From the NCBI RefSeq assembly GCF_017743935.1, contig NZ_JAGHRE010000006.1, positions 280,432 through 344,431 on the forward strand: a stretch of 64,000 nt of DNA, written 5' to 3'. The translations under genes were made by a program, and so were the position numbers. This DNA is from Tropicibacter sp. R16_0. Its GTDB lineage: Bacteria > Pseudomonadota > Alphaproteobacteria > Rhodobacterales > Rhodobacteraceae. Of this stretch, positions 40,840 through 49,106 are shown piece after piece. A model generated the notes under the pieces. That model saw only the letters and a program-made list of their open reading frames with translations, was not told the DNA's origin and searched no databases. How positions within the stretch are numbered: position 1 is the stretch's first letter; the number at the start of each line of letters is the position of its first letter.

Positions 40840-41823
40840 ATGCCCATCCCCGCACCCAACCTCTATCCCGATTTCAACACCATCCGGCTGAGCCACGTGT
40901 GCCTGAACGTCAGTGACCTGGCAGCGTCGCGCAAGTTCTACACGGAAATTCTGGGCCTGCAGGTCTCGGACGAAAGTGACAGCCATGTCTATCTGCGCGC
41001 GATGGAGGAACGCGGGCATCACTGCGTGATCCTGCAGAAATCGGACCAACCCGGCACGGTCGAGGTGATGGGCTTCAAAACCTTTGACGAGGACGATCTG
41101 GACAAGGCCGAGGCCTACTTCAATTCCAAGGGACGCCCGACATCCTGGGTCGAGCGCCCTTATCAGGGCCGCACCTTGCTGACCTCGGACAATATGGGCA
41201 TCCCGTTGGAGTTCTATCACAAGATGGACCGGCTGGAGCCGATCCATCAGAAATACGCGCTCTATCGTGGGGTCAAACCGCTGCGGATCGACCATTTCAA
41301 CTGCTTCTCGTCCAACGTCGACGACAGCGTGGCCTTTTACAGCGATTTTGGCTTCCGGGTGACCGAATACACCGAAGACGAAGAGAGCAAACGCCTGTGG
41401 GCCGCCTGGATGCACCGCAAGGGCGGCGTGCACGACATGGCCTTCACTAACGGCAAGGGCCCACGGATGCACCATGTCGCGTTCTGGGTCCCTACCCCGC
41501 TCAACATCATCGACCTGCTCGACCTGATGTCGACCACCGGATACGTCGACAACATCGAACGCGGTCCGGGTCGGCACGGGATTTCGAACGCCTTCTTCCT
41601 TTACATCCTGGACCCCGACGGGCACCGGATCGAGATCTATTGCTCGGACTATCAGACCGTCGATCCAGATCTTGAACCGATCAAGTGGGACCTTACGGAT
41701 CCGCAGCGTCAAACCCTTTGGGGGGCCGCCGCTCCGCGCAGCTGGTTCGAGCACGGGACCGAATTTGTTGGGGCCGAGGTGAAAGAATCTGACCTGGCCG
41801 CCACGCCCATCATTGCCCCGTAA
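40840..41823 (+). CDS. 3,4-dihydroxyphenylacetate 2,3-dioxygenase, type I (vicinal oxygen chelate), HPCD/MndD-like
   Basis: Second homoprotocatechuate ring-cleavage enzyme, 327 aa, of the glyoxalase/VOC fold and unrelated to HpaD. Two VOC domains: residues about 15-130 and 148-275. The metal ligands are present: His152 in RIDHFN, the His pair 211-212 in RMHHVAFW, and Glu265 in HRIEIYCSDY. The blocks AAWMHRKGGVHD and IERGPGRHGISNAFFLYILDPDGHR closely resemble the Fe and Mn enzymes of Brevibacterium and Arthrobacter (HPCD, MndD). It is 12 bp after hpaD with GGAGG upstream, so both enzymes are co-expressed. It may use another metal or serve a different O2 level or ring substrate. Confidence 0.9.
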   Translation: MPIPAPNLYPDFNTIRLSHVCLNVSDLAASRKFYTEILGLQVSDESDSHVYLRAMEERGHHCVILQKSDQPGTVEVMGFKTFDEDDLDKAEAYFNSKGRPTSWVERPYQGRTLLTSDNMGIPLEFYHKMDRLEPIHQKYALYRGVKPLRIDHFNCFSSNVDDSVAFYSDFGFRVTEYTEDEESKRLWAAWMHRKGGVHDMAFTNGKGPRMHHVAFWVPTPLNIIDLLDLMSTTGYVDNIERGPGRHGISNAFFLYILDPDGHRIEIYCSDYQTVDPDLEPIKWDLTDPQRQTLWGAAAPRSWFEHGTEFVGAEVKESDLAATPIIAP

Positions 41824-41832
41824 GAGGTCGAC

Positions 41833-43302
41833 ATGATCAAGCTCAACGACCCGACATTGCTGCGTCAGGCCGCCCTTGTGGGCGGGCAGTGGATCGAGGC
41901 GGTCGACACCGGACTGGCCGTCACCAACCCCGCCACGGGCGAGGTGATCGGCCACGTTCCCAATCTTGGCACGGACGAGACCCGCACCGCCATCGCGGCG
42001 GCTCAGACGGCGCAAAAGACCTGGGCCAAACGCACTGCCAAGGACCGCGCGCAGGTCCTGCGCCGTTGGTTTGATCTGATGATGGACCATCAGGACGATC
42101 TGGGTGCCATCCTGACCGCGGAGCAGGGCAAACCGCTGGCCGAGGCCAAAGGCGAGATCGCTTATGGCGCCTCCTTCATCGAATGGTTCGCCGAAGAGGC
42201 CCGCCGCGCTTACGGCGACGTCACCCCCGGTCATGCTCCCGACAAGCGGATCATCACCATCAAGCAGCCCATCGGCGTTGTGGCCGCGATCACGCCTTGG
42301 AACTTTCCCAACGCGATGATCACCCGCAAGGCCGGCCCCGCCTTTGCTGCGGGCTGCGCCATGGTGTTGAAACCCGCAAGCCAGACGCCGTTCTCGGCCA
42401 TCGCTCTGGCGGTCTTGGGTGAACGCGCGGGCCTGCCTGCCGGGCTCTTTTCAGTCATCACAGGGTCCGCGCGTGCGATCGGGGCCGAGATGACCGGAAA
42501 TCCAACTGTCCAGAAACTGACCTTCACCGGTTCGACCGAAATCGGCGCGATGCTCTATGCCCAATGCGCCCCTACGATCAAGAAACTGGGGTTGGAGCTG
42601 GGCGGCAATGCGCCCTTCATCGTGTTCAACGACGCTGATCTGAACGCCGCCGTCGAGGGCGCTGTGATCGCCAAATTCCGCAACAACGGCCAGACCTGTG
42701 TCTGTGCCAACCGGATCTATGTGCAGGCGGGCGTCTATGATGCCTTTGCCGAAAAGCTGGCCGCCAAGGTGGCGAGCTTGCCCACTGGAAACGGCTTTGA
42801 CGAGGGCATCATCTTTGGCCCGCTGATCGACCAGGCCGCCGTGGACAAAGTGGCGGAACACGTCTCCGACGCCACCAGCAAAGGCGCAACCGTCACCTTG
42901 GGTGGTAAGGCCCATGCGCTTGGCGGCACCTTTTATGAACCCACCATCTTGACTGGCGTGACGTCTGACATGGCCGTGGCGACCGAAGAGACATTCGGCC
43001 CCGTTGCGCCTCTGTTCAAGTTCGACACCGAGGCCGAGGTCGTGGCTGCTGCCAATGATACCGAGTTTGGTTTGGCCTCCTATTTCTACTCTCGCGATCT
43101 GGCCCGCGTATGGCGGATCTCCGAGGCGTTGGAATACGGCATGGTCGGCATCAACACAGGCCTGATCTCGACAGCCGAGGCACCCTTTGGCGGGGTCAAG
43201 ATGTCCGGCTTGGGACGCGAGGGATCGCGGTATGGTCTGGATGACTTCATGGAACTGAAATACCTGTGCATGGGCGGCATCGATGCCGCCGAGGAGGCCT
43301 GA
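41833..43302 (+). CDS. gabD: Succinate-semialdehyde dehydrogenase, GabD-like
   Basis: Aldehyde dehydrogenase of 489 aa. Landmarks are LTAEQGKPLAEAKGEIAYGASFIEWFAEE, a GabD signature, then AAITPWNFPNAMITRKAGPAFAAGC, FTGSTEIGAML, LELGGNAPFIVFNDADL and the catalytic Cys in FRNNGQTCVCANRIYV. Homoprotocatechuate breakdown ends in pyruvate and succinate semialdehyde, and this enzyme would carry the latter to succinate, so the operon feeds straight into the TCA cycle. Its stop overlaps the next ATG as TGATG. Confidence 0.92.
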   Translation: MIKLNDPTLLRQAALVGGQWIEAVDTGLAVTNPATGEVIGHVPNLGTDETRTAIAAAQTAQKTWAKRTAKDRAQVLRRWFDLMMDHQDDLGAILTAEQGKPLAEAKGEIAYGASFIEWFAEEARRAYGDVTPGHAPDKRIITIKQPIGVVAAITPWNFPNAMITRKAGPAFAAGCAMVLKPASQTPFSAIALAVLGERAGLPAGLFSVITGSARAIGAEMTGNPTVQKLTFTGSTEIGAMLYAQCAPTIKKLGLELGGNAPFIVFNDADLNAAVEGAVIAKFRNNGQTCVCANRIYVQAGVYDAFAEKLAAKVASLPTGNGFDEGIIFGPLIDQAAVDKVAEHVSDATSKGATVTLGGKAHALGGTFYEPTILTGVTSDMAVATEETFGPVAPLFKFDTEAEVVAAANDTEFGLASYFYSRDLARVWRISEALEYGMVGINTGLISTAEAPFGGVKMSGLGREGSRYGLDDFMELKYLCMGGIDAAEEA

Positions 43303-44156
43303 TGCGCTTTGCAACATATACCGCCAACGGCGAGAGCCATTTTGGTGCAATCACCGATGACGGCGCGATTGCGCTGACCGAGGCCTTTCCCGCGCGCGCC
43401 AGCCTTTACGAGGTCATTGCAGCGGGTGAATTCGACCAGCTGTCCGAAGCTACCAAAGGCAAACCCGTCACCCATACTGAGTTCACCTATAACATGGTGA
43501 TGCCGGACGTGCGCCGGATCTTGTGCGTTGGCGTGAACTTCCCCGACCGTAATGCGGAATACAAAGACGGCAGCGCGCAGCCCAAATACATGTCCCTCTT
43601 TCCGCGTTTTGCCAGCGGGTTCACCGGCCATGACCGCCCGCTGATCCGCCCGCCCGAAAACCACACGCTGGATTATGAGGGCGAGGTTGCCATCGTCATC
43701 GGCAAAGGCGGTCGCCGGATTTCTCAAGAGGACGCCTATGACCACATTGCGGCGCTGACCCTGTGCAACGAGGGCACAATCCGCGATTGGGTGCGGCACG
43801 CCAAGTTCAACGTCACCCAAGGCAAGAATTGGGACAACTCGGGTGCTATCGGGCCATGGCTGGTGCCCTTTACCGACGCGATGCAGCTGGATGACGCACG
43901 CATTCAGACCCATGTGAATGGTGAACTGCGCCAGGACGACACGCTGAACCGCATGATGTTCCCGATCCGGCGCGAGATCGAATATATCTCGACCTTCATG
44001 ACGTTGCAGCCGGGCGACATCATCGTCACCGGCACCCCCACCGGGGCCGGCGCGCGGTTCGATCCGCCGAAATATCTGGCCCCCGGCGATGTGGTCGAGG
44101 TCTCGGTCGACGGCATCGGCACCTTGCGCAACACGGTGGAGGATGAGGCGCTATGA
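43302..44156 (+). CDS. hpaG: Fumarylacetoacetate hydrolase-family decarboxylase/isomerase, HpaG-like
   Basis: Protein of 284 aa with one FAH domain. The start at 43302 (MRFATYTANG) follows GAGGAGG and overlaps the gabD stop; an earlier in-frame ATG is inside gabD. Metal-site motifs are ILCVGVNFPDRNAEY, the Glu pair in LDYEGEVAIVIGKGGR and VTQGKNWDNSGAIGPWL, ending GDIIVTGTPTGAGARFDPPKYLAPGD. Enterobacterial HpaG is a fused double-domain protein (about 430 aa) with decarboxylase and isomerase halves; here only one domain is encoded. It probably does both steps or pairs with an FAH protein encoded elsewhere. Confidence 0.87.
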   Translation: MRFATYTANGESHFGAITDDGAIALTEAFPARASLYEVIAAGEFDQLSEATKGKPVTHTEFTYNMVMPDVRRILCVGVNFPDRNAEYKDGSAQPKYMSLFPRFASGFTGHDRPLIRPPENHTLDYEGEVAIVIGKGGRRISQEDAYDHIAALTLCNEGTIRDWVRHAKFNVTQGKNWDNSGAIGPWLVPFTDAMQLDDARIQTHVNGELRQDDTLNRMMFPIRREIEYISTFMTLQPGDIIVTGTPTGAGARFDPPKYLAPGDVVEVSVDGIGTLRNTVEDEAL

Positions 44157-44953
44157 CCCCGGACGACCACGCCCGCGCTGCTGCCGATCTGTTGCAAGCC
44201 GAAGACACCGGCCGACAGATCGGCCTGCTGACCCTTCGCCACCCCGAGATGGGGATGGACGACGCCTATGAGGTGCAGAACGCCATCTACCGGGCCAAAC
44301 TGGCCCAGGGGCGGCGTGTGATCGGGTGGAAAATCGGGCTGACTTCGAAGGCGATGCAATACGCGCTGAATATCGACATCCCCGACAGCGGCATCCTGTT
44401 TGACGACATGGCCTTTGACACCGGGGCAACCGTACCCGCGGGACGGTTCATTCAGCCCAGGATCGAGGCCGAGATCGCCTTTGTCATGAAGTCTGCTTTG
44501 GGGGGCGAAAACGTCACCCGCGACGACGTCATAGCCGCAACAGATTATGTGGCTCCGTCGATCGAGATCCTGGACACCCGCATACAGCGCGTCGATCCCG
44601 AAACCGGAAAGGCGCGCACTGTCTTTGACACCATCAGCGACAATGCCGCCAATGCAGGCATCGTGCTGGGGGCGGAACGGCACGCCGTCGACGCCTTTGA
44701 CCTGCGGTGGGTCGGCGCGATCACCTCGCGCAACGGTGAGGTGGAAGAGACCGGCCTGGGCGCCGGTGTGCTGAACGATCCAGTCGAAAGCGTTGTCTGG
44801 CTTGCTCGCCGCATGGCGCAATACGGCCAAAGCATCGAACCTGGTCAGGTGATCTTGTCCGGCAGTTTCATCCGCCCGGTCGAATGCCCGTCGGGCACCC
44901 AAATCCACGCCGACTTTGGTGCGTTTGGTTCCGTCGACATCAACTTTGCTTAG
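44153..44953 (+). CDS. hpaH: 2-oxohept-4-ene-1,7-dioate hydratase, HpaH
   Basis: Hydratase of 266 aa, the usual HpaH length. Marks: MGMDDAYEVQNAIYRAKLAQGRRVIGWKIGL, then QPRIEAEIAFVMKSAL with the metal-binding Glu residues, APSIEILDTR and LSGSFIRPVECPSGTQIHADFGAFGSV at the end. It adds water to 2-oxohept-3/4-ene-1,7-dioate to give 4-hydroxy-2-oxoheptanedioate, the HpaI substrate. It overlaps hpaG by 4 bp (ATGA). Confidence 0.92.
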   Translation: MTPDDHARAAADLLQAEDTGRQIGLLTLRHPEMGMDDAYEVQNAIYRAKLAQGRRVIGWKIGLTSKAMQYALNIDIPDSGILFDDMAFDTGATVPAGRFIQPRIEAEIAFVMKSALGGENVTRDDVIAATDYVAPSIEILDTRIQRVDPETGKARTVFDTISDNAANAGIVLGAERHAVDAFDLRWVGAITSRNGEVEETGLGAGVLNDPVESVVWLARRMAQYGQSIEPGQVILSGSFIRPVECPSGTQIHADFGAFGSVDINFA

Positions 44954-44964
44954 GAAACTCACCG

Positions 44965-45750
44965 ATGCCCGCACCTCATAACGCGTTCAAGGCCGCTTTG
45001 GCTGATGGCCACCCGCAAATCGGGTGCTGGGTCGGAATGGCCAACGCCTATGCCGCCGAGATTGCTGCCACCGCCGGATTCGACTGGCTGCTGGTAGATG
45101 GCGAACATGCGCCCAATGACCTGAACTCGATCCTGGAACAGGTCCGCGTGATCGAAGGCTCGGGCAGCCACCCGGTAGCCCGCCTGCCCATTGGCGAGAC
45201 CTGGATGATCAAGCAATACCTGGACGCGGGCGTGCAAAGCCTGCTGGTGCCCATGGTGGAAAGCGGCGATCAGGCGGCAGAGCTGGTCCGCGCCGTGCGC
45301 TACCCGCCGCATGGTGTTCGCGGTGTCGGCTCTGCACTTGCACGGGCCTCGCGTTTTGCTGCAATTCCGGATTATCTGACAACGGCGGATCAGGAAATTT
45401 GTCTGCTGGTGCAGGTGGAAAACCGAGCCGGTCTGGCTGCGCTCGACGATATTCTGGCGACGGATGTGGACGGCGTTTTCATCGGGCCATCGGACCTTGC
45501 GGCCGATATGGGACACATCGGTCAAGCTGGTCATCCCGACGTGGTCGAGGCGGTTCTGGACTCGATCAGACGGATCGTTGCAGCCGGCAAAGCCGCAGGT
45601 ATTCTGACGCTTGACCCGGCGATGCAACGCAAGTGTCTGGACCTAGGGGCGACATTTGTGGCAACCGACATCGACGTGACGTTGTTTGCCAAATCAATGC
45701 GCGCCTCGGCCAAAGCTGGCCGGGACCTTCTGCAACCGGACAATAGCTGA
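44965..45750 (+). CDS. hpaI: 4-hydroxy-2-oxoheptanedioate aldolase, HpaI
   Basis: Class II pyruvate aldolase of 261 aa. I chose the ATG at 44965, 8 nt after AGGAA; the frame is open upstream but inside hpaH. Marks: IGCWVGMANAYAAEIAATAGFDWLLVDGEHAPND with the catalytic His, VARLPIGETWMIKQYLDAGVQSLLVPMVES, QVENRAGLAALDDI and VDGVFIGPSDLAADMG with metal ligands Glu and Asp. It splits 4-hydroxy-2-oxoheptanedioate to pyruvate and succinate semialdehyde, and completes the pathway with gabD. It is the last hpa gene. Confidence 0.93.
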   Translation: MPAPHNAFKAALADGHPQIGCWVGMANAYAAEIAATAGFDWLLVDGEHAPNDLNSILEQVRVIEGSGSHPVARLPIGETWMIKQYLDAGVQSLLVPMVESGDQAAELVRAVRYPPHGVRGVGSALARASRFAAIPDYLTTADQEICLLVQVENRAGLAALDDILATDVDGVFIGPSDLAADMGHIGQAGHPDVVEAVLDSIRRIVAAGKAAGILTLDPAMQRKCLDLGATFVATDIDVTLFAKSMRASAKAGRDLLQPDNS

Positions 45751-45757
45751 AAGCCGC

Positions 45758-46486
45758 ATGCCAGATCCCATTTACGCCATCGGCGATATTCACGGCCAAA
45801 TCGACATGCTACACGCCGCCCTCGACCGGATCGAGGCCGATGGCGGACCGGATGCCCGGATCGTGTTTCTGGGTGATTACACCGACCGTGGCCCCGACAG
45901 CCGCGCGGTGCTGGAGCTGTTGATCCAAGGCCAGTCAGAAGGGCGCAACTGGATCTGTCTGCGCGGCAATCACGACCAGATCGGCGCGATGTTCCTTGAG
46001 GATTACCCCCGCAGCGACGCGCGCTTTCTGGTTGGCTATCACTGGCTGCATCCCAGGATCGGCGGGACCGAGACGCTGCGGTCTTACGGCGTGGACGTGG
46101 TCGAAGGGGATCGCGTCTACAAGGTTCATGCCCGCGCCAAAGCGGCGGTTCCACAAGAGCACATCGACTTTCTGACTGGGCTGAAACGCTACCATCTGGA
46201 AAACGGGGTTTTGTTCGTTCACGCAGGCATCCAGCCTGGTGTGGCGCTCGAAGATCAGGACCCGGAAGATCTGATCTGGATCCGGGGCGAGTTTCTGAAC
46301 GACAAAACCGTCCACCCTTGGCTGGTTGTTCATGGCCATTCGGATGTTGCGATGCCCGAACATCACGGCAACCGTGTCAACCTGGACACCGGCGCGGCCT
46401 ATGGCCGTGCGCTGACCGCAGCCGTTTTCGAGGGCACAGACTGTTGGATTCTTGAAGAAGACGGGCGCAAGCCGCTGCGGCCCTAG
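45758..46486 (+). CDS. Calcineurin-like metallophosphatase (PPP-type serine/threonine phosphatase or ApaH-like)
   Basis: Phosphatase of 242 aa. The start at 45758 (MPDPIYAIGDIHGQ) places the metal motif at the very N-terminus as in this family. Motif set: GDIHGQ, GDYTDRGPDS, RGNHDQ, FVHAGIQPG and VVHGHSD, which is the full two-metal PPP site. It lies 7 bp after hpaI, so it may be co-transcribed, but its job need not relate to aromatic breakdown. Similar proteins dephosphorylate phosphoproteins or dinucleotide polyphosphates. Its end overlaps the convergent desaturase-like gene by 4 bp. Confidence 0.88.
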   Translation: MPDPIYAIGDIHGQIDMLHAALDRIEADGGPDARIVFLGDYTDRGPDSRAVLELLIQGQSEGRNWICLRGNHDQIGAMFLEDYPRSDARFLVGYHWLHPRIGGTETLRSYGVDVVEGDRVYKVHARAKAAVPQEHIDFLTGLKRYHLENGVLFVHAGIQPGVALEDQDPEDLIWIRGEFLNDKTVHPWLVVHGHSDVAMPEHHGNRVNLDTGAAYGRALTAAVFEGTDCWILEEDGRKPLRP

Positions 46487-47457
46487 CTGTTCGATCGCAA
46501 AAGCTGAATCGGGCGCATTACGATCCGGCGCGCGATCCGAGCGATGTCCAGAAATGGCTGCAGGTAAAGCACCTTAAGATCGCCCTCGGCCCCCTGTTTG
46601 CCCCCAAGGCCGAACTCAAGCTCCTGTTTCTCGGACAGGTGCAGCGTGCCGAACATCCAGTCCCAGATCGCCAAGGCGGCACCGAAGTTTCGGTCGTGAT
46701 GTTGCCGGGCCACCGAATGGTGAATCTGGTGCTGTGCCGGCGAGATCAACAGAAACTCCAACCACCGCCAATACCCGATCTGGATATGGGAATGGCGCAG
46801 GTTCGAGCCGGTGACATGAAAGACAAAGACCAGCACATTCACACCGACCACGGTTGCCAGTGACACGGTCGAGCCAAACAGAAACAGAAACAGCGCCACG
46901 ACGGGCCCCTGCGCCAGGGCTCCGCGCGAGGCATAAAGCACCGCCTCAAGCGGGTGCACGCGGTAGACCGTGATGGGCGTCATGGTGGTTGCGGAATGGT
47001 GCACCTTGTGGATGCTCCACAAGATCGGAAAGCGATGCATCCATCGGTGCAGCAGGTATTTCGTCAAGTCATCGACCACAAACAGGGTCACGGAAAACAG
47101 ACCAACAACAACGGCCGCATTTGTATGCGCGAACTGGCCGGACGTGACAAAGTCGAACCGATGCAGAAAGAAAAATACCGCTGTGGCGATCGCTATCTGG
47201 GTCAGCAGCAGGGGGGAGATCAGCATCGTGATCGCCTGGTTGATCACGAAGATCTTGTAGTCGGCAATGGACGAACGCGAAAACAGGATCTTGCGGTCAA
47301 AGATCGCGCCAAACGCGCCCTTGGCCGAGGATTTGCGGATCACGACCAGAAACACCAGTGCGATTAGAATGGACAATAGCAGATAGCCGACAAAAATCCG
47401 CTTTTTGGGATTGATGAAGTCCGAGAAAATTGCGGCAATTTGGTCCAGATATTCCAA
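46483..47457 (-). CDS. Sterol desaturase / fatty acid hydroxylase superfamily membrane protein
   Basis: Integral membrane protein of 324 aa with about five hydrophobic segments. The di-iron histidine boxes are all present: KYLLHRWMHRFPILW, IHKVHHSATTMTP and AQHQIHHSVARQHHDRNFG. The family introduces hydroxyl groups or double bonds into lipids or sterols with O2 and an electron donor. The N-terminus has a short soluble leader before the first helix. The lipid substrate is unknown; ornithine lipid, hopanoid or carotenoid modification are possibilities. Confidence 0.88.
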   Translation of the reverse strand: MEYLDQIAAIFSDFINPKKRIFVGYLLLSILIALVFLVVIRKSSAKGAFGAIFDRKILFSRSSIADYKIFVINQAITMLISPLLLTQIAIATAVFFFLHRFDFVTSGQFAHTNAAVVVGLFSVTLFVVDDLTKYLLHRWMHRFPILWSIHKVHHSATTMTPITVYRVHPLEAVLYASRGALAQGPVVALFLFLFGSTVSLATVVGVNVLVFVFHVTGSNLRHSHIQIGYWRWLEFLLISPAQHQIHHSVARQHHDRNFGAALAIWDWMFGTLHLSEKQELEFGLGGKQGAEGDLKVLYLQPFLDIARIARRIVMRPIQLLRSNS

Positions 47458-47517
47458 ACCGGGCCTTGTCCTGTTGATGGGGTAGCCCAGAAAACCCGGA
47501 CCACCCCGTGATCAATA

Positions 47518-48921
47518 TCAGTCGGTTTCAGCGCCACCGTCGGTGTTCAGGCTTTCCACCAGACCGGCCAGTTCGGCCGTTGCGTCGTTGGCGCGGGCCT
47601 CGATGCCGAAGGCTTCCAGCAGCAGTTCCTGCACGCGCAGCATGTTCAGCTGATAGCTGCTCCACGACAGTTTGCGGTCACGGACAAAGTTGCCGTCTGC
47701 GTCGATGCCCGACACGATGGATTCATCCATGGTCACCGGACCGTAACCGATCAGACGGTTCAGGTGCACGGCGGTGCGGCCCAGGTTGTTCTTGCCGCTT
47801 TGCAACGCCATGGCAAAACCTTTCAGCTCACCCCAGTGCTTGACGTAGGCACGGTAGGCCTTGGCGCGGGCTTCGTCGTCTGCGGCTTCTCCGATCTTCG
47901 AAATGTCCTTGTAGACCGAACCAGCATATTTGAACGTGGCTTCGGCCAGAACCTTTTCCCAGTTCTCTTCGATGGTCGCGGCATAAGCTTTCAACTGGGT
48001 GCGCTGCTCGTCTGTCAGGTCTTCACCCTGCGCCGAGGTAATCAGCTTACGGCCCTCGATGAAGGCGGTCATGATGTCGGTCATATAGGTGGTTTTGCCC
48101 GACTTGTCGGCACCAGCTGCATAATAGGCAGGACCAAAAACGTATTCGGTTTTCAGGTCAACCACGCCGTCACCGTTGGCGTCTGCAACGGCCAGGTCTT
48201 TTTTCTTGGCGATGTTGTAGTTGTCTTCGGCACTCAGACCCAGGCTGTGCGCGGCCGCGCCAAAGTAACCGAACCCTTCATCCCACGAATGCTCTTTGCC
48301 GGTATAGTGCTTGCCTTCGCTGTACGGCTTGCTGTTGGGTTTGTTGTCCGCTTCCAGCTTTTCGTCCAGGTAGTTGTCGACCGCTTGGTTGTAAGCCATT
48401 GCGCCCATGGTGAACTTGGAAATCAGCTGTCCCCAGTCATAACCGTTGGCCGCGTCGTAGCCGCCTTCGGACTGTGCTGCGTGCTTGATCATGTGGGCCA
48501 GGACTTCGCGGCCGGTCATGTCGCCGGGCCATGCAGGCATCGCGCCATCATAGAACTTGCCCGAGATGTTCTTGCCTTTGGAGATCTCGTTCAGAGTGGT
48601 CTGCTTGATCTTGAAGTCACCCTTGGACGTCGGGGCGATAATGTCCAGGTCACCCTCGGCACCGTTGAAGTAGGACATCAGAGCCGCCTCAACTTCGGCC
48701 GCGTTTGCGCCGCCGTCCCCTTTGCTGGCCAGTTTCTTCAGGCTGTCGTGCAGAACATGACGCGCCGCTTGACCGGAATAGGAAACCGAGTTGGTTTTGT
48801 CGCCCTCATAGCCTTTCACGGTGATCGGGAACGGGCCATAGGTTTCAGCAGCGTAGGCAGCGCCGACAAACAGGGTTGTCGCGACAAGCGCGGTTGTCAG
48901 TTTCAAAGACGTGCGGGGCAT
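47518..48921 (-). CDS. DUF4856 (imelysin-clan) periplasmic protein with EF-hand-like loop
   Basis: Exported protein of 467 aa. Residues 1-24 are a Sec signal peptide (LTTALVATTLFVGAAYA) with cleavage before AETYG. The body begins SVSYSGQAARHVLHDSLKKLA, the DUF4856 hallmark, a family related to imelysins (iron-regulated helical bundle proteins). DANGDGVVDL at about residue 246 fits a calcium-binding EF-hand loop (DxNxDGxxD). The helical C-terminal half holds WGELKGFAMALQSGKNNLG. A role in iron or calcium handling at the cell envelope is possible, but not shown. The upstream region to 49076 is AT-rich, consistent with its promoter. Confidence 0.78.
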   Translation of the reverse strand: MPRTSLKLTTALVATTLFVGAAYAAETYGPFPITVKGYEGDKTNSVSYSGQAARHVLHDSLKKLASKGDGGANAAEVEAALMSYFNGAEGDLDIIAPTSKGDFKIKQTTLNEISKGKNISGKFYDGAMPAWPGDMTGREVLAHMIKHAAQSEGGYDAANGYDWGQLISKFTMGAMAYNQAVDNYLDEKLEADNKPNSKPYSEGKHYTGKEHSWDEGFGYFGAAAHSLGLSAEDNYNIAKKKDLAVADANGDGVVDLKTEYVFGPAYYAAGADKSGKTTYMTDIMTAFIEGRKLITSAQGEDLTDEQRTQLKAYAATIEENWEKVLAEATFKYAGSVYKDISKIGEAADDEARAKAYRAYVKHWGELKGFAMALQSGKNNLGRTAVHLNRLIGYGPVTMDESIVSGIDADGNFVRDRKLSWSSYQLNMLRVQELLLEAFGIEARANDATAELAGLVESLNTDGGAETD

Positions 48922-49106
48922 ATTTCTGTCCTTTGTGTATGCCTGAGTGATTTGCTCAAGATATTATTCCCGAGTGAAACACTAAATTTTTACCCCTGCT
49001 GTCAAGTCAGAATTCGATGCATGATGAAATTCATCGGGTTTTGTCATCCACGAATCCGTGAATTCCCGAGTTTGCAATGCTGCCTGTGGTGCTGCATTGT
49101 CCCGGG

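Noticed and set aside
38767..42234. A 1155-codon open frame on the minus strand across the hpa genes
   Set aside because: It is antisense to hpaE, hpaD, the type I dioxygenase and gabD, all with clear families and ribosome sites. Such long shadows are common in GC-rich coding DNA, and the translation matches no fold I know.
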